From contig JAPOVP010000110.1 in NCBI GenBank assembly GCA_026708085.1, forward strand, positions 25,950 to 73,443: DNA of 47,494 nt, given 5' to 3'. The number at the start of each line of letters is the position of its first letter. Within the stretch, counting starts at the first letter, position 1. Below are positions 8,578-17,618 of this stretch, piece by piece. The notes below the pieces were generated by a model. That model had not been told where the DNA came from, ran no database searches, and worked only from the letters and a program-made list of their open reading frames with translations. Source of the DNA: Caldilineaceae bacterium (GTDB lineage Bacteria > Chloroflexota > Anaerolineae > Caldilineales > Caldilineaceae). The translations under genes were made by a program, and so were the position numbers.

Positions 8578-9278
8578 AGGCTGCCCCCGGCGATGAGGAG
8601 CAAGGCGCCATAAGCTACGGCGACAGCGGCGCTGACAAGGAGAAGCAGTAGATATGAGCCGACGGCGACCAGCGCGGCGGGACGTGGAGGCAGCTCGTGG
8701 GCGACTTCCAGCCCGCGAAAGGCGATCAGGATGCCCCAGACGTGGATGAGGACGGCGGCGACGGAGACGAACGGGATCACGGTAAAGAGATAGAGAAGAC
8801 GAGAGGCGTTGCTGAGGGCAAGGGCACCCAAAGTCTGGGCGAGTGTGCCCTGTCCACCGGCTGCACGGGCAAGCAGGTGGCTAACGAAGCCAAAGAGGAG
8901 CCAGTGGCCGATCAGGCCGAGAGGGGTGGTTGCCAGCGAAAGCAGGCGGAAGCCGACGCTGTCGTAACCGCTGAAGGCAAGCAGGAGAGGCCAGCCGTCG
9001 CGCAGGGTGCGTTCTATCTCGAACAGTGTTTCACCGCTTGACGTTCCCTGCCGCAGGGTTTGCAGGACGGTGTTCAGGAGGGCATCCGACGGCGGCAGCG
9101 AGGCGGTCAGGAGAAGGCTGCCGATGAGCTGGGCGACGGCGACGAGGACACCGATACAGGCGCACAGGAAGAGTCCCTCAATCCAGGGATTGTCGTCATC
9201 GACCATCTCTACGAATGGGTCGGGTTCCAGAAGGAGGGCCTTCCCGATAAACTGCGGATAGTTCTGTGGTTGTAGCAT
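8574..9278 (-). CDS. YIP1-like integral membrane protein (first of pair)
   Basis: A 234-residue protein. A roughly 30-residue soluble N-terminus (LLLEPDPFVEMVDDDNPW) is followed by four or five membrane spans at about 34-60, 93-115, 120-140, 155-185 and 205-232. The acidic N-terminus followed by a bundle of helices is typical of bacterial YIP1-domain proteins. The stop overlaps the start of the neighbour. The upstream 220 bases to the divergent gene at 9499 hold no other ORF. Function unknown; a structural or trafficking role is only an analogy to eukaryotic YIP1. Confidence 0.75.
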   Translation of the reverse strand: MLQPQNYPQFIGKALLLEPDPFVEMVDDDNPWIEGLFLCACIGVLVAVAQLIGSLLLTASLPPSDALLNTVLQTLRQGTSSGETLFEIERTLRDGWPLLLAFSGYDSVGFRLLSLATTPLGLIGHWLLFGFVSHLLARAAGGQGTLAQTLGALALSNASRLLYLFTVIPFVSVAAVLIHVWGILIAFRGLEVAHELPPRPAALVAVGSYLLLLLVSAAVAVAYGALLLIAGGSL

Positions 9279-9498
9279 CCGGTTGCAACTTCTGCCCGGG
9301 CAGTAGGGCCAAAGAGGGCACCATTTGAGGTATTGGGTTCGCCCAGGAATGCAGCTGCCTGTGGCAAGCCCATTGTTCAGTTCCGGGAATCATAGCATAG
9401 ATTTCAGTTGGCCTTGAAAACAGGGACTGTCCGGTGAACGGCGATAAGCTCCGGAGCAACCGGCGGCCAGCATAGTGATAGACGCGCAGGAGATGGAA

Positions 9499-10590
9499 AT
9501 GTCAGAGACACACACCTTTCTTCCGACCGGGAAGCTGCCGTCAGAGTTACTGGCGGAGTTGATCTCGACCTTGCCGATCAGTGACCCGGATCTGTTTCTG
9601 GGACCGGGCGTGGGCGAGGATGCCGCTGTGATTGAGGTTGGCAGGGCTTCGGGGGAGGGAGATCTCTCCAGCCAGCGGGAGCGGGGTTTGTCGCAACATG
9701 GCGGCGCCGACACGCTGCTTGCCGCGAAGAGCGATCCCATAACTTTTGCCACCGATGAGATAGGGTATTACGCGGTCAATGTTTGTGCGAATGACCTGGC
9801 GGTGTGCGGGGCGCGGCCGCGCTTTTATCTGCCGACGGTGCTGCTGCCCGTAGGGACGACTGAGGAGGACGTGCGGGAGATTTGCGACCAGCTGGGCACG
9901 GCCTGCCGCGCGTTGGACATCGTGGTGGCGGGCGGGCATACGGAAGTGACGGCTGCGGTGAACCAGCCGGTGGTGGCGGGTACGCTGCTGGGGGAGGTTG
10001 TGCGGGGGAAGGTGGTGCGGACGGGCGGCTGCCGGCCCGGGGACGTGGTGCTGCTGGTAGGGAGCGCGGCGGTCGAGGGAACGTCGATTATCGCGCGAGA
10101 GATGGGGGAGGTCTTGTTGGCGCAGGGCTGGTCAGAGGCGGAGGTGAAAGAGGCGGGGCATTATCTGTACGAGCCGGGGATCAGTGTGCTGGGGCCGGCG
10201 CTGGCGGCGTCGGAGTCGGAGCTGGTGACGGCGATGCACGATCCGACGGAGGGCGGCGTGGCGACCGGTTTGTGGGAGCTGGCCGACGCTTCGGGTTGCG
10301 GGCTGGAGGTGGAGTTAGGGGCGGTGCCGGTGACGCGGTTGACGGCGGCCGCGTGCGCGGTGTTTGGGCTTGACCCGCTGGGTACGATCGCGTCGGGAGG
10401 GCTGCTGGCGACGGCTGCGGCGGAGGATGTGGATGCGGTGCTGGGTTTGTGGCGGGGGATGGGGAGAGAGGGGCAGGCGATTGGGCGCGTGCTGCCGGCG
10501 GGGGCGGGCGTTTATGGGTTGCGCGAGGGGGGGCGGGTGGATCTGCCGCGGTTTGACGCGGATGAGATTGTGAAGTTGTGGGGAGGGTGA
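9499..10590 (+). CDS. AIR synthase-related (PurM/HypE/SelD superfamily) protein
   Basis: A 363-residue ATP-using protein of the PurM-like superfamily. It has the N-terminal GEDAAVI motif at 39-45, the ATDEIGYYAVN strand and the C-terminal-domain DPTEGGV motif at about 228-234 followed by ASGGLL. ATG 9499 is preferred because AGGAG lies seven bases upstream; a GTG at 9475 and ATG at 9493 are alternatives. Residues 48-70 form a polar insert absent from typical members. It lacks the C-terminal PRIC motif of HypE and no hydrogenase or purine genes are near, so the substrate is unknown. Third positions are extremely G-rich. Confidence 0.82.
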   Translation: MSETHTFLPTGKLPSELLAELISTLPISDPDLFLGPGVGEDAAVIEVGRASGEGDLSSQRERGLSQHGGADTLLAAKSDPITFATDEIGYYAVNVCANDLAVCGARPRFYLPTVLLPVGTTEEDVREICDQLGTACRALDIVVAGGHTEVTAAVNQPVVAGTLLGEVVRGKVVRTGGCRPGDVVLLVGSAAVEGTSIIAREMGEVLLAQGWSEAEVKEAGHYLYEPGISVLGPALAASESELVTAMHDPTEGGVATGLWELADASGCGLEVELGAVPVTRLTAAACAVFGLDPLGTIASGGLLATAAAEDVDAVLGLWRGMGREGQAIGRVLPAGAGVYGLREGGRVDLPRFDADEIVKLWGG

Positions 10591-10720
10591 ACGGTACTGG
10601 GGACTGGTCGAGGTATACAGAAACCGGCCGTTGTACCCAAAGCAGAACGATAGCGTGCAGATAGTGGTCTCGGTGAGGGTACGAAGCCGGACGCGGGTCC
10701 CGGAACACTGAGAAACCGGA

Positions 10721-11644
10721 TCAGGAGGGCCTTGTGCGCAAACGAGCCATTTCAGCTTCCAGTGCCTGATATTTTTCTTCTGCCAGCTGGCGCGCCGCCA
10801 CCTCTGTTGCGGCCATTTTCTCTGCCTTTTCAGCCCTGGTGACAGCGACCTGTAGATCCGGGATTACATATTTGGAATACACATCGTCCCGAGCCAGATC
10901 GGCTAGGTGGGGGCGGAGTTGCAGGTCGTCCAGCCGGAACTGAAGACCGGACAAGACACTGGAACGAATCACTCCATTCGGGTCCGGCGGGATATCGTCA
11001 TACACTCCTTCCTGTGTGAGCGTATAGAAGCGCATACGCTCGCCGCCCGGATCGAGGATATAGTACTCCTTGACCCCGCCCAGGGCATAGTCCTGCCTTT
11101 TTTCCACAGTATCACGTAGAACCTCCGCCGTGGTCGAATCGGATACCGCTTCGACAACCATGTCGCAGACCCCGTCAAAGTGGCGCTGATCCAGCGCTCC
11201 CCACGACACGGGGTTGGTGTTAAGGATCACGCCGATGTCGGGTTTGCGCACCTGGATGCGCTCACCTTTGGGGTCGGATTCGTCATTGATCTTCAGCATA
11301 AAGCCGGTTTCCAGGTTGATCAGAGACGCGTGACTATAAGTCTGCACGTTACATAGCAGGAGGGCGAGGAACCAGTTGTACAGGCCGATTTGGGGGGCAT
11401 TGGGCAAGGGTTTGGCCTCCAAAATGCCGTTGTTCCACTCGTAACTGACGTCGAGGTCAGGGTAGGGACTTTCATACCACTTTTCCCAGTACTCTTTGAG
11501 AGTGACACGGCGTCCGTGATCCGGCGCCCAGGAGCTGTCCGGTGTGTCGCCAGGCGCGACATTTTTCGAATCGGTGGCGCGATTCGACTGGGATTGATCT
11601 GTCTGCAGTTGAGGAACGTCAGGCGCCAACTCTGTGGATTCCAT
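10721..11644 (-). CDS. Uma2 family (DUF820) PD-(D/E)xK endonuclease-like protein
   Basis: A 307-residue protein. Residues 1-45 are polar and unstructured, 46-245 form the Uma2 restriction-endonuclease-like fold, and the last 50 residues are an Ala/Glu-rich coiled coil. The nuclease site is visible as D136 (RKPDIG), E165 (VVEAVS) and K182 (EKRQDY), with the family ending EYYILDP. ATG 11644 is chosen because GGGAGAGG lies just upstream; a GTG at 11656 is possible. Uma2 genes are numerous in Chloroflexota and Cyanobacteria and their role is not settled. It stands alone between two hairpin-bearing gaps. Confidence 0.85.
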   Translation of the reverse strand: MESTELAPDVPQLQTDQSQSNRATDSKNVAPGDTPDSSWAPDHGRRVTLKEYWEKWYESPYPDLDVSYEWNNGILEAKPLPNAPQIGLYNWFLALLLCNVQTYSHASLINLETGFMLKINDESDPKGERIQVRKPDIGVILNTNPVSWGALDQRHFDGVCDMVVEAVSDSTTAEVLRDTVEKRQDYALGGVKEYYILDPGGERMRFYTLTQEGVYDDIPPDPNGVIRSSVLSGLQFRLDDLQLRPHLADLARDDVYSKYVIPDLQVAVTRAEKAEKMAATEVAARQLAEEKYQALEAEMARLRTRPS

Positions 11645-11953
11645 ATCCTCTCCCACGGAATAAGGACTACCCGCTGTGCGATTGACACATACATTCTAAC
11701 ACAGCTGCGGCGGTTGATGCCAACGGCCTTCGATGCCGGCACCATATGCGAGCGGGCATGTGGTAGGGGACGGTTCGAATGGTAGCTCACGAAAGGGCAC
11801 CCACAAGGGGTGCCCCTACAGGTAGGAGAAACAGACAGTGCGGTTCAGGGAGTGGTTTGAGACTGTATGGCTGGGAAAGATTGGTGGTACAGGGTGAATT
11901 CGGTCGAGATTCTTGGAGGGCGACGATGGGGCGGGGACTGAGGCTGTGCAGGT
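11645..11953. other. 309-bp gap with one ACAAG-loop hairpin
   Basis: No supported ORF. It holds the stem GGGCACCC / GGGTGCCC around an ACAAG-like loop at about 11786-11808, followed by CCTACAGG. It lies downstream of the GCS2 operon and upstream of the Uma2 gene, both on the minus strand, and so could end one transcript and begin the other. Confidence 0.6.
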
Positions 11954-13066
11954 TTAGAGCCCCTCTATTGTTTCGGCGGCGAGGTGGTCGACGACGGCTT
12001 TGACGTTGCCGCCTGATTCGTGGTAGACGCGCAGCTGGCGGTCGGCGCTGGTGCCGTTGGCGAGGATCTGCTCTATTGGTGCAATCTCTTTTTCGATGCC
12101 CAGTTCGGCGACCTCTTCGCCGACGAGGTCGACCAGTTCGCGCATGAGGGAGCGGGCGGGCAACTCGGCCTGTTTGCCGAAGTCGATCATTTTGCCGTCG
12201 AGCCCGTAACGGGCGGCGCGCCATTTGTTCTCGTCGATCAGTTCCTTGGTGTATACGTTGAAGGTGACGTTACGCTGGCGCAGCTTCCAGTGCCAGAGCA
12301 CGAGGGCCTGGCATAGTGCGGCGATGGCGATTGCCTCGTCGATGCGAGGGCAGAGATCACAGATGCGAAATTCCAGTGTTGGATAGAGGTGATGGGGGCG
12401 CACGTCCCACCAGATCTTGCTGGAGTCCGGGATGCAGCCGGTATTGGCCAGAGTCCGGATCAGCCCCTCGTAGGCGGCGCGGTTGGGGAAGACGTCGGGG
12501 ATGCCGCTGCGGGGGAAGTCTTCGAAAACGACGGCGCGGTAGCTTTTGAGCCCGGTTGGCTGGCCCTGCCAGAAGGGGCTGCTGGTGCTGAGGGCGAGGA
12601 GATGGGGCAGCATGTAGCGAAGGACATTCATGGTGTCGATGGCAAAGTCAGGATCCTCCAGGCCGACATGAATGTGCATGCCGAAGATCAGGAGACGCTG
12701 GGCGAGCAACTGCATTTCTTCGAGCACGCCCTGATAGCGCGGGAAGGGCGTCACCTCCTGTTCAGCCCAGCGGCTCATGGGATGCGTGGCGGCGGCGGCG
12801 ATTGACAGCCCTCTTTCCTGGGCGAGGCGGCTGATGAAGGCCCGCTGCCGTTGGAGTTCCTCCTTCAGTTCAGCGGGTGTGGCGCAGACGGGCGTGCCCA
12901 GCTCCACCATCGACTGGTGCAGCTCCGCCTTGATTTCCCTTTCCACCATCACTATCTTGCCATTTTCGATGAACTGGGTGATGAAGGAGCGCAGTTCGCC
13001 GCTCTCGGGATCGATGACCTGGTACTCCTCTTCGATGCCGAGCGTGAGTTGTGGTCGTTCAATCAT
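11954..13066 (-). CDS. GCS2-type glutamate-cysteine ligase-like carboxylate-amine ligase
   Basis: A 370-residue member of the YbdK/GCS2 family, which joins the gamma-carboxyl of glutamate to an amine using ATP. The hallmark strands are intact: GIEEE at 10-14, the second acidic strand from E44 through E48, H50, Q51 to E55 ending GTP at 57-59, THP at 94-96, MHIHVG with H131 and H133, SPFW at 163-166, EFRICD at 232-237 and [10 protein letters not shown] at 279-288. Start ATG 13066 overlaps the stop of the upstream paralogue by four bases; the longer open frame upstream is an antisense-like artefact. Third gene of the ATP-grasp/GCS2/GCS2 operon. The amine acceptor is unknown. Confidence 0.92.
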   Translation of the reverse strand: MIERPQLTLGIEEEYQVIDPESGELRSFITQFIENGKIVMVEREIKAELHQSMVELGTPVCATPAELKEELQRQRAFISRLAQERGLSIAAAATHPMSRWAEQEVTPFPRYQGVLEEMQLLAQRLLIFGMHIHVGLEDPDFAIDTMNVLRYMLPHLLALSTSSPFWQGQPTGLKSYRAVVFEDFPRSGIPDVFPNRAAYEGLIRTLANTGCIPDSSKIWWDVRPHHLYPTLEFRICDLCPRIDEAIAIAALCQALVLWHWKLRQRNVTFNVYTKELIDENKWRAARYGLDGKMIDFGKQAELPARSLMRELVDLVGEEVAELGIEKEIAPIEQILANGTSADRQLRVYHESGGNVKAVVDHLAAETIEGL

Positions 13067-14289
13067 AGGTTCTGCTCCGTCTGCGAAACGAGGAAATCGA
13101 CGACCGTCTTGCCGTCTTCGCCGCTCTGGCGCCAGACTTGGCGCTGCTGGTCGGAACTGGCCCCCCGCTGCATGATGGTGTGGATGTGGGAGACCTCCTC
13201 GCGGCAGTTGAGGCGGTCCAGGACGGGTTCGACGCGTTCGAGTAGCTCGTGCAACAGGTCGCGGATGGGGACCTCCCGTTCGATGCCGAAGTCGAGCAGT
13301 TTTCCCTGCAGGCCGTAGCGCACGGCCCGCCACTTGTTCTCGGCGATGAGCGTGCGGTCGTAAAGGCGGAAGGACATGTTGCGATGACGCAGGTCCACCA
13401 TCCAGGCAACGGTTGCCTGTATCAAGGCGGCGACGGCGAGCACGTCGTCGATGTCGGGCAGGGCGTCGCAGACCCGAATTTCAAGCGCGGCCTGTTCGGG
13501 TGCCGGCCTTTTGGACTGGGAGTTTGGTCCGGCTTCAGTGCCAGGGCGCGAGCGGTCCTGCTGTTGGGAGTGGGGTCGGATATCCCACCAGATGGCTTCG
13601 GGATCGGGGATGCTGTTGGTGCGCAGGAGGGTATCGACGTAGCCGAGATAGTCGTAGAGGCTGCGGAATGCGTTGGGGATGCCGGTGCGGGGCAGGGCGT
13701 CCAGGAGTACGGAGCGGTAGCTGGCCAGGCCAGTGTCGAGGCCCTGCCAGAAGGGTGAGGCGTTGGCAAGGCAGAGGATGTGGGGCAGCAGGTAGCGCAT
13801 CGCGTTCATGACGTCGATGGCCAGATTTCTGTCGTCGATGCCGACGTGGACGTTCATGCCGAAGGCGAGCAGGCGGCGGGCGATGAACTGGGTGTCCTCG
13901 ATCAGGGCGCGATAGCGGGGCGACTCCTCCTGTTCCCTTTCCCAATAGCTGAAAGGGTGGGCGCCGGCGGTCATCATTTTGAGGCCGTGGGACGCGGCCA
14001 GCTCGCGGGTTTGGCGGCGGATGCGCAGCAGTTCCTGGCGGGCCTGCTTGATATCGCGGCAGATTGGTGTGCCGGCTACGGGAGCGAAGGTCCGGCCCGG
14101 CCTGCCTGCGGGCGGCGCGGCCGGTTCACTCTGTTCTCTACTTCCGCTGTCCTCTCCCGGCGACTGGGCGTGCAAAAGCGTGAGCCCCTGGGCGGTGGCA
14201 AACCCGCGCAGCTCCCGGCTGTCCGGGTCAATAAACTGATATTCCTCTTCGATGGAGATATTGAAGGATGGTTGGCTGTACTCGGCCAT
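13063..14289 (-). CDS. GCS2-like ligase paralogue with rearranged active-site region
   Basis: A 408-residue paralogue of the next gene. Matching blocks are SIEEEYQF at 12-19, AHP at 110-112, MNVHVG at 145-150, SPFW at 178-181, LEIRVCD at 269-275 and [10 protein letters not shown]. Two differences stand out. The second acidic strand (E-x3-E-x-HQ-x3-E in the paralogue) is missing, replaced by a Pro/Ser/Gly-rich stretch at about 35-71, although the following GTP(I)C is kept at 73-77. A 27-residue polar insert lies at 241-267. It could be inactive, a regulatory partner of the intact paralogue, or use another substrate. Stop overlaps the start of the intact paralogue. Confidence 0.88.
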   Translation of the reverse strand: MAEYSQPSFNISIEEEYQFIDPDSRELRGFATAQGLTLLHAQSPGEDSGSREQSEPAAPPAGRPGRTFAPVAGTPICRDIKQARQELLRIRRQTRELAASHGLKMMTAGAHPFSYWEREQEESPRYRALIEDTQFIARRLLAFGMNVHVGIDDRNLAIDVMNAMRYLLPHILCLANASPFWQGLDTGLASYRSVLLDALPRTGIPNAFRSLYDYLGYVDTLLRTNSIPDPEAIWWDIRPHSQQQDRSRPGTEAGPNSQSKRPAPEQAALEIRVCDALPDIDDVLAVAALIQATVAWMVDLRHRNMSFRLYDRTLIAENKWRAVRYGLQGKLLDFGIEREVPIRDLLHELLERVEPVLDRLNCREEVSHIHTIMQRGASSDQQRQVWRQSGEDGKTVVDFLVSQTEQNL

Positions 14290-14412
14290 AGGTCGCTCTC
14301 TTCTTCCGCGTACTCGCGGGGGTTTGAATCAGGGGACGCCTCGTGCGCTTCTCGGGGTTGGTCCGGGGTTCGGCGTCGTTGCTCCGGGAATGGCATAGGG
14401 CTTCGGGGTCTT

Positions 14413-15792
14413 CTAGGCGTCCCTTTCTTCAATAACAAAGACCGGCACGATTGAGCCGCCGCCGGCGGTTACGTTGAGGAGTGTCTGGCTGCTGAGACGG
14501 CAGAGACAGCCATGGACGCGTTCGCCGCGGAATAGAAAGGGATCGGAATCGACGAGGCGGAGGTCGATCGATACATCGCCATTGGCGGTCACTGCCGGGA
14601 ACTCCTCGTAGGCGATCTGTACCCGTTCCTGGACGACGGTCGGTTCACTTGTGGCAGCAGCCAGGGCGGTGTCCCACTCAGCCTGCTTCGTCTCCCAGCC
14701 GATAATGACGCCTTTGCCGCCGTACTCATCGTTGGGCTTGAGCACCAGCCCCTCCCGGTTGGCGCTTGCCCATGGCAGGAGGTCGATTGGATTGCCGGCC
14801 GGGTCGAGAGTGGAGCGTTCCTCAACGGTGCGGGTCCAGGGGATGTGGGCTTTCACGGCTTGCTGCTCGTCTGCGGTGAGGAGGTGGGCATTGCGCTCGT
14901 CGCTGGCGACGGCAAGGCTGGCCTTTTTGTGGAGCAGCTTGCAGCTGAACGGGTTGACGACGCAGATGGCGCGGGCTTTCAGGGCGTCGATGATGGGATG
15001 GTCCAGGCCGTAGCGCTGGAGTAGCTCGCTGATCAGGACTCGCTTGTAGACAAAGTCAACGGGTGCGCCGGCGGCATACAGTTGCCCGTTTGTGAACTCC
15101 ATCTCTTCAGGGTCGCAGATGACAGCGGTGATGCCGTGTTCGGCAAAGTATTCGACGAAGAGGTCGAATTCGCTGGCGGTGGGGACGCCGTGCCAGTCGA
15201 CGATAGCGATATCGGGTAGTTTGCTGCGGTCGCGGCGCCATTCGTAGTAGACGCGCAGGAACTCGTCGAGGGCCGGTCTTCTGCTGAGCTGGGCGTGCAC
15301 TGCATAGTGCCGGCCAAATGCCTGCATGACCGGCATCTCGAGGAACAACTCGCTGAGAACGCCCGAGTAGGCCATGGAGGCCGGGCTTTCGCCATTGAAC
15401 TCGACGAAGCCGAGGCTGCGGCTGCCGTCCTGGTTGCGGGCGAAGAAGCTGTCAAGGCGGGCGGTGGGGATGGTGGAGCGGTAGCCGTGATCGAGATGAA
15501 GGAGATACTCTTCGTCTGGTGTGGCGTGGACCTGTTTTCGCAGTTCGGCGTCGTCGAGCATGCGGTGGGCAAGGCGGTCGAAGAGGCGGAGAATCAGCTC
15601 GGTGCGATCGACCAGGTAGCTCCACTCTTGCGGCGAATAGAACAGTGGGCGCAGGACGGTGCAGAGAGGGCGGTCGCCGAAGACCATGTTGCGCTCGGCC
15701 ATGCGCGCGGTGAGGAGATCCCAGCTGTCGCCGGCGAGGCGGGGTTGGGAGAGGAGGTCATGGAAACGGGAGATGGCGGTCAATGAGTTCAT
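14413..15792 (-). CDS. Circularly permuted ATP-grasp ligase
   Basis: A 459-residue protein of the circularly permuted ATP-grasp / glutathionylspermidine-synthase-like group. Recognisable parts are VEFNGESPA at about 130-138, VYKRVL at 238-243, the ATP-binding [13 protein letters not shown] at 329-341, VVQERV at about 367-372 and a C-terminal glycine-rich NVTAGGG strand. ATG 15792 is chosen because family-like sequence begins there; a TTG at 15870 would add 26 polar residues. It is the first gene of an operon with two GCS2-type ligases (gap of 123 bases). Known relatives form amide or peptide bonds through acyl phosphates. The product is unknown. Confidence 0.85.
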   Translation of the reverse strand: MNSLTAISRFHDLLSQPRLAGDSWDLLTARMAERNMVFGDRPLCTVLRPLFYSPQEWSYLVDRTELILRLFDRLAHRMLDDAELRKQVHATPDEEYLLHLDHGYRSTIPTARLDSFFARNQDGSRSLGFVEFNGESPASMAYSGVLSELFLEMPVMQAFGRHYAVHAQLSRRPALDEFLRVYYEWRRDRSKLPDIAIVDWHGVPTASEFDLFVEYFAEHGITAVICDPEEMEFTNGQLYAAGAPVDFVYKRVLISELLQRYGLDHPIIDALKARAICVVNPFSCKLLHKKASLAVASDERNAHLLTADEQQAVKAHIPWTRTVEERSTLDPAGNPIDLLPWASANREGLVLKPNDEYGGKGVIIGWETKQAEWDTALAAATSEPTVVQERVQIAYEEFPAVTANGDVSIDLRLVDSDPFLFRGERVHGCLCRLSSQTLLNVTAGGGSIVPVFVIEERDA

Positions 15793-15887
15793 TTGGCCAT
15801 TCGCCTTGCTGCGATTGTCAGCGGCCGTGAGAGTCCTCCAGTATACGTCGCGATTGCGGGTGTGCACCAAGCGATAAATTCAAGCAG

Positions 15888-16283
15888 TTATGGGCTGCAG
15901 TTGAACCCGTAACCCGGTTCGCCGGCATCGGGGTCGCGGAAGGTCAACGTCAGGTCGAAGGTCTGATGGTCAACCATCTGAGCGTCCTTGCTCAGTCCGA
16001 CAGAGAGCAATGCTTCCACGCGGTAGGTTTCGTCGGGGGTGACAGGGTCTTTGAGGTGCAAGGTGTTGTTGAGGCGGGTATCGGTTTGGGCCAGGAGGAC
16101 GAGGCTGTTGTTTTCGGTACCGTCGGGGTTGTAGACGATAAGCTCGACATTGGGGGCGTCATCGTCCAGGCGGGCGGGCAGCCAGATACGTACCCAAAGG
16201 CGACGGAGGTCGGGGTATGGGTAGATGAGAATTCGCTCAAACTGCAGCGGCGTGTCCTGCTCGAAGAGATTGATTTGCGTCAT
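15888..16283 (-). CDS. Small beta-rich hypothetical protein
   Basis: A 131-residue acidic protein with alternating hydrophobic strands (RLWVRIWLPARL, VELIVYNPDG, NSLVLLAQT, YRVEALLSVGL, TFDLTLTFRD), as in an immunoglobulin-like or jelly-roll sandwich. It has no signal peptide or membrane span. ATG 16283 is chosen because the strands begin soon after; a TTG at 16355 would add 24 polar residues, and neither has a strong ribosome site. It lies 95 bases upstream of the ATP-grasp gene on the same strand, so it may head that operon. I do not recognise the family. Confidence 0.6.
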   Translation of the reverse strand: MTQINLFEQDTPLQFERILIYPYPDLRRLWVRIWLPARLDDDAPNVELIVYNPDGTENNSLVLLAQTDTRLNNTLHLKDPVTPDETYRVEALLSVGLSKDAQMVDHQTFDLTLTFRDPDAGEPGYGFNCSP

Positions 16284-16400
16284 ATTTTGGTGGCCGGGGG
16301 TTGCTTGCGCACGCGTCGATGCGAGTTTATGCTTGAGAGCACGGGTGCCGTTCAACTACATGATTGCCGCTATGCAATAAGTATAGCAGGATCTTTTTTG

Positions 16401-17618
16401 ATGAGATACCTGAAAATTCTTGCAGACGACCTGACCGGTGCGGCGGACAGCGCGGCCCGCTGCCGCCGGTTCGGGCTGCCGGCAACGATCTTTCTGGATA
16501 TACCGGAACTGCCCTTGCCGCCGGGGGCACTGGCCTTTACATCGGACTCCCGTCATCTGGCGGCAGAGGCGGCTGCGAAGGAGACGCGAAACACGGCCGC
16601 GTCTCTGCCCGACCTGGACGGGCTGTGGTACAAGAAGATTGATTCGACGCTGCGGGGCAATATCGGCAGCGAAGTGGATGCGTTGCTGGACCTGGTGGAC
16701 GCGCCGGCGGCGGTGGTCTGCCCGGCCTTTCCGGCTCAGGGACGCGTCCTGCGCGGCGGAATCCTCTCGGCCCCCAATCTTGAACCTGGAACCGTCCATC
16801 TGCCTTCCCTCCTGCGTGAGCAGAGCCGTCACGCTGTGGCGGCGCTCTCTCTGGAGCAGGTGCGCGGGGGCGGGCTGGCGGCGGATATGAAAGGGATCGT
16901 GGCGAGGCGGGACTGCGGTTCGGCAGAAGGACGGATCGTTATTGCGGTCGATGCGCTGACGGACAGCGATCTGGACAGGGTGGTACGGGCGCAGCAGGAG
17001 AGCGTGCCGGAGGCACTGCTGTGTGGAAGCGCGGGACTTGTGGGCGCGCTGGCGCGGCGAGCCGGGGTAGAGGAAGGGTTTCCCAGTTTACCGGCGGAGC
17101 GTGTGGGACCCGCGGGTCGGTCGGTCCTTGCGGTGGTGGGCAGTGGCAGCGACGTTGCCCACCGTCAGATCGCCTTCTTGATCGGCTCCGGGCGTGACAA
17201 CCCTCATCGCGGAGTCAGCCAACTGATTGTTGCTCCTGAGACCGAAGCGACGGCGACGGCCGCTCTGGACCCGGATCAGCCGATCTGGCTTTTGCAGCAG
17301 CCCCGGCCCCAACCTGGAGCTGTTCTGGAAGGCAGTGAGGCGCGACGGCGGGCCGAGCATCTGGGCCGCGTCAGTTCGGCGGCGCTGGCCCGACGGCCGG
17401 TGGATCTGTTGCTTCTTGTCGGCGGAGATACGGCTATGCCAATACTCAAGAGCCTGGGGGTAGCACGTCTCTCTGTTGAGGAGGAGTTGCTGCCGGGGAT
17501 GCCGCTATGCAGCGCTGTCATCGACGGGCGCCGGATGCTCGTTGTGTTGAAGCCAGGGCATTTCGGGGAAGAGGAGACGCTTGTTGAGTTGGTGGACAGG
17601 GTGGTTGGTGGTGGTTAG
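16401..17618 (+). CDS. Four-carbon acid sugar kinase family protein (DUF1537)
   Basis: A 405-residue DUF1537 kinase, which phosphorylates sugar acids such as D-threonate, D-erythronate or 3-oxo-tetronates. The N-terminal domain shows DDLTGAADSA at 9-18 and KKIDSTLRGN at 78-87; the C-terminal nucleotide-binding domain shows VVGSGSDVAH and a late VGGDTAM. ATG 16401 has AGGA ten bases upstream. The stop overlaps the stop of the convergent DegT gene by four bases. Known DUF1537 partners are PdxA2-type dehydrogenases, and one lies at 18799-19869, so a shared acid-sugar pathway is likely although the kinase is on the opposite strand. Confidence 0.9.
   Translation: MRYLKILADDLTGAADSAARCRRFGLPATIFLDIPELPLPPGALAFTSDSRHLAAEAAAKETRNTAASLPDLDGLWYKKIDSTLRGNIGSEVDALLDLVDAPAAVVCPAFPAQGRVLRGGILSAPNLEPGTVHLPSLLREQSRHAVAALSLEQVRGGGLAADMKGIVARRDCGSAEGRIVIAVDALTDSDLDRVVRAQQESVPEALLCGSAGLVGALARRAGVEEGFPSLPAERVGPAGRSVLAVVGSGSDVAHRQIAFLIGSGRDNPHRGVSQLIVAPETEATATAALDPDQPIWLLQQPRPQPGAVLEGSEARRRAEHLGRVSSAALARRPVDLLLLVGGDTAMPILKSLGVARLSVEEELLPGMPLCSAVIDGRRMLVVLKPGHFGEEETLVELVDRVVGGG

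Noticed and set aside
9499..10590. Assigning HypE or thiamine-monophosphate kinase
   Set aside because: No PRIC tail, no hydrogenase or thiamine neighbours; only superfamily-level naming is supported.
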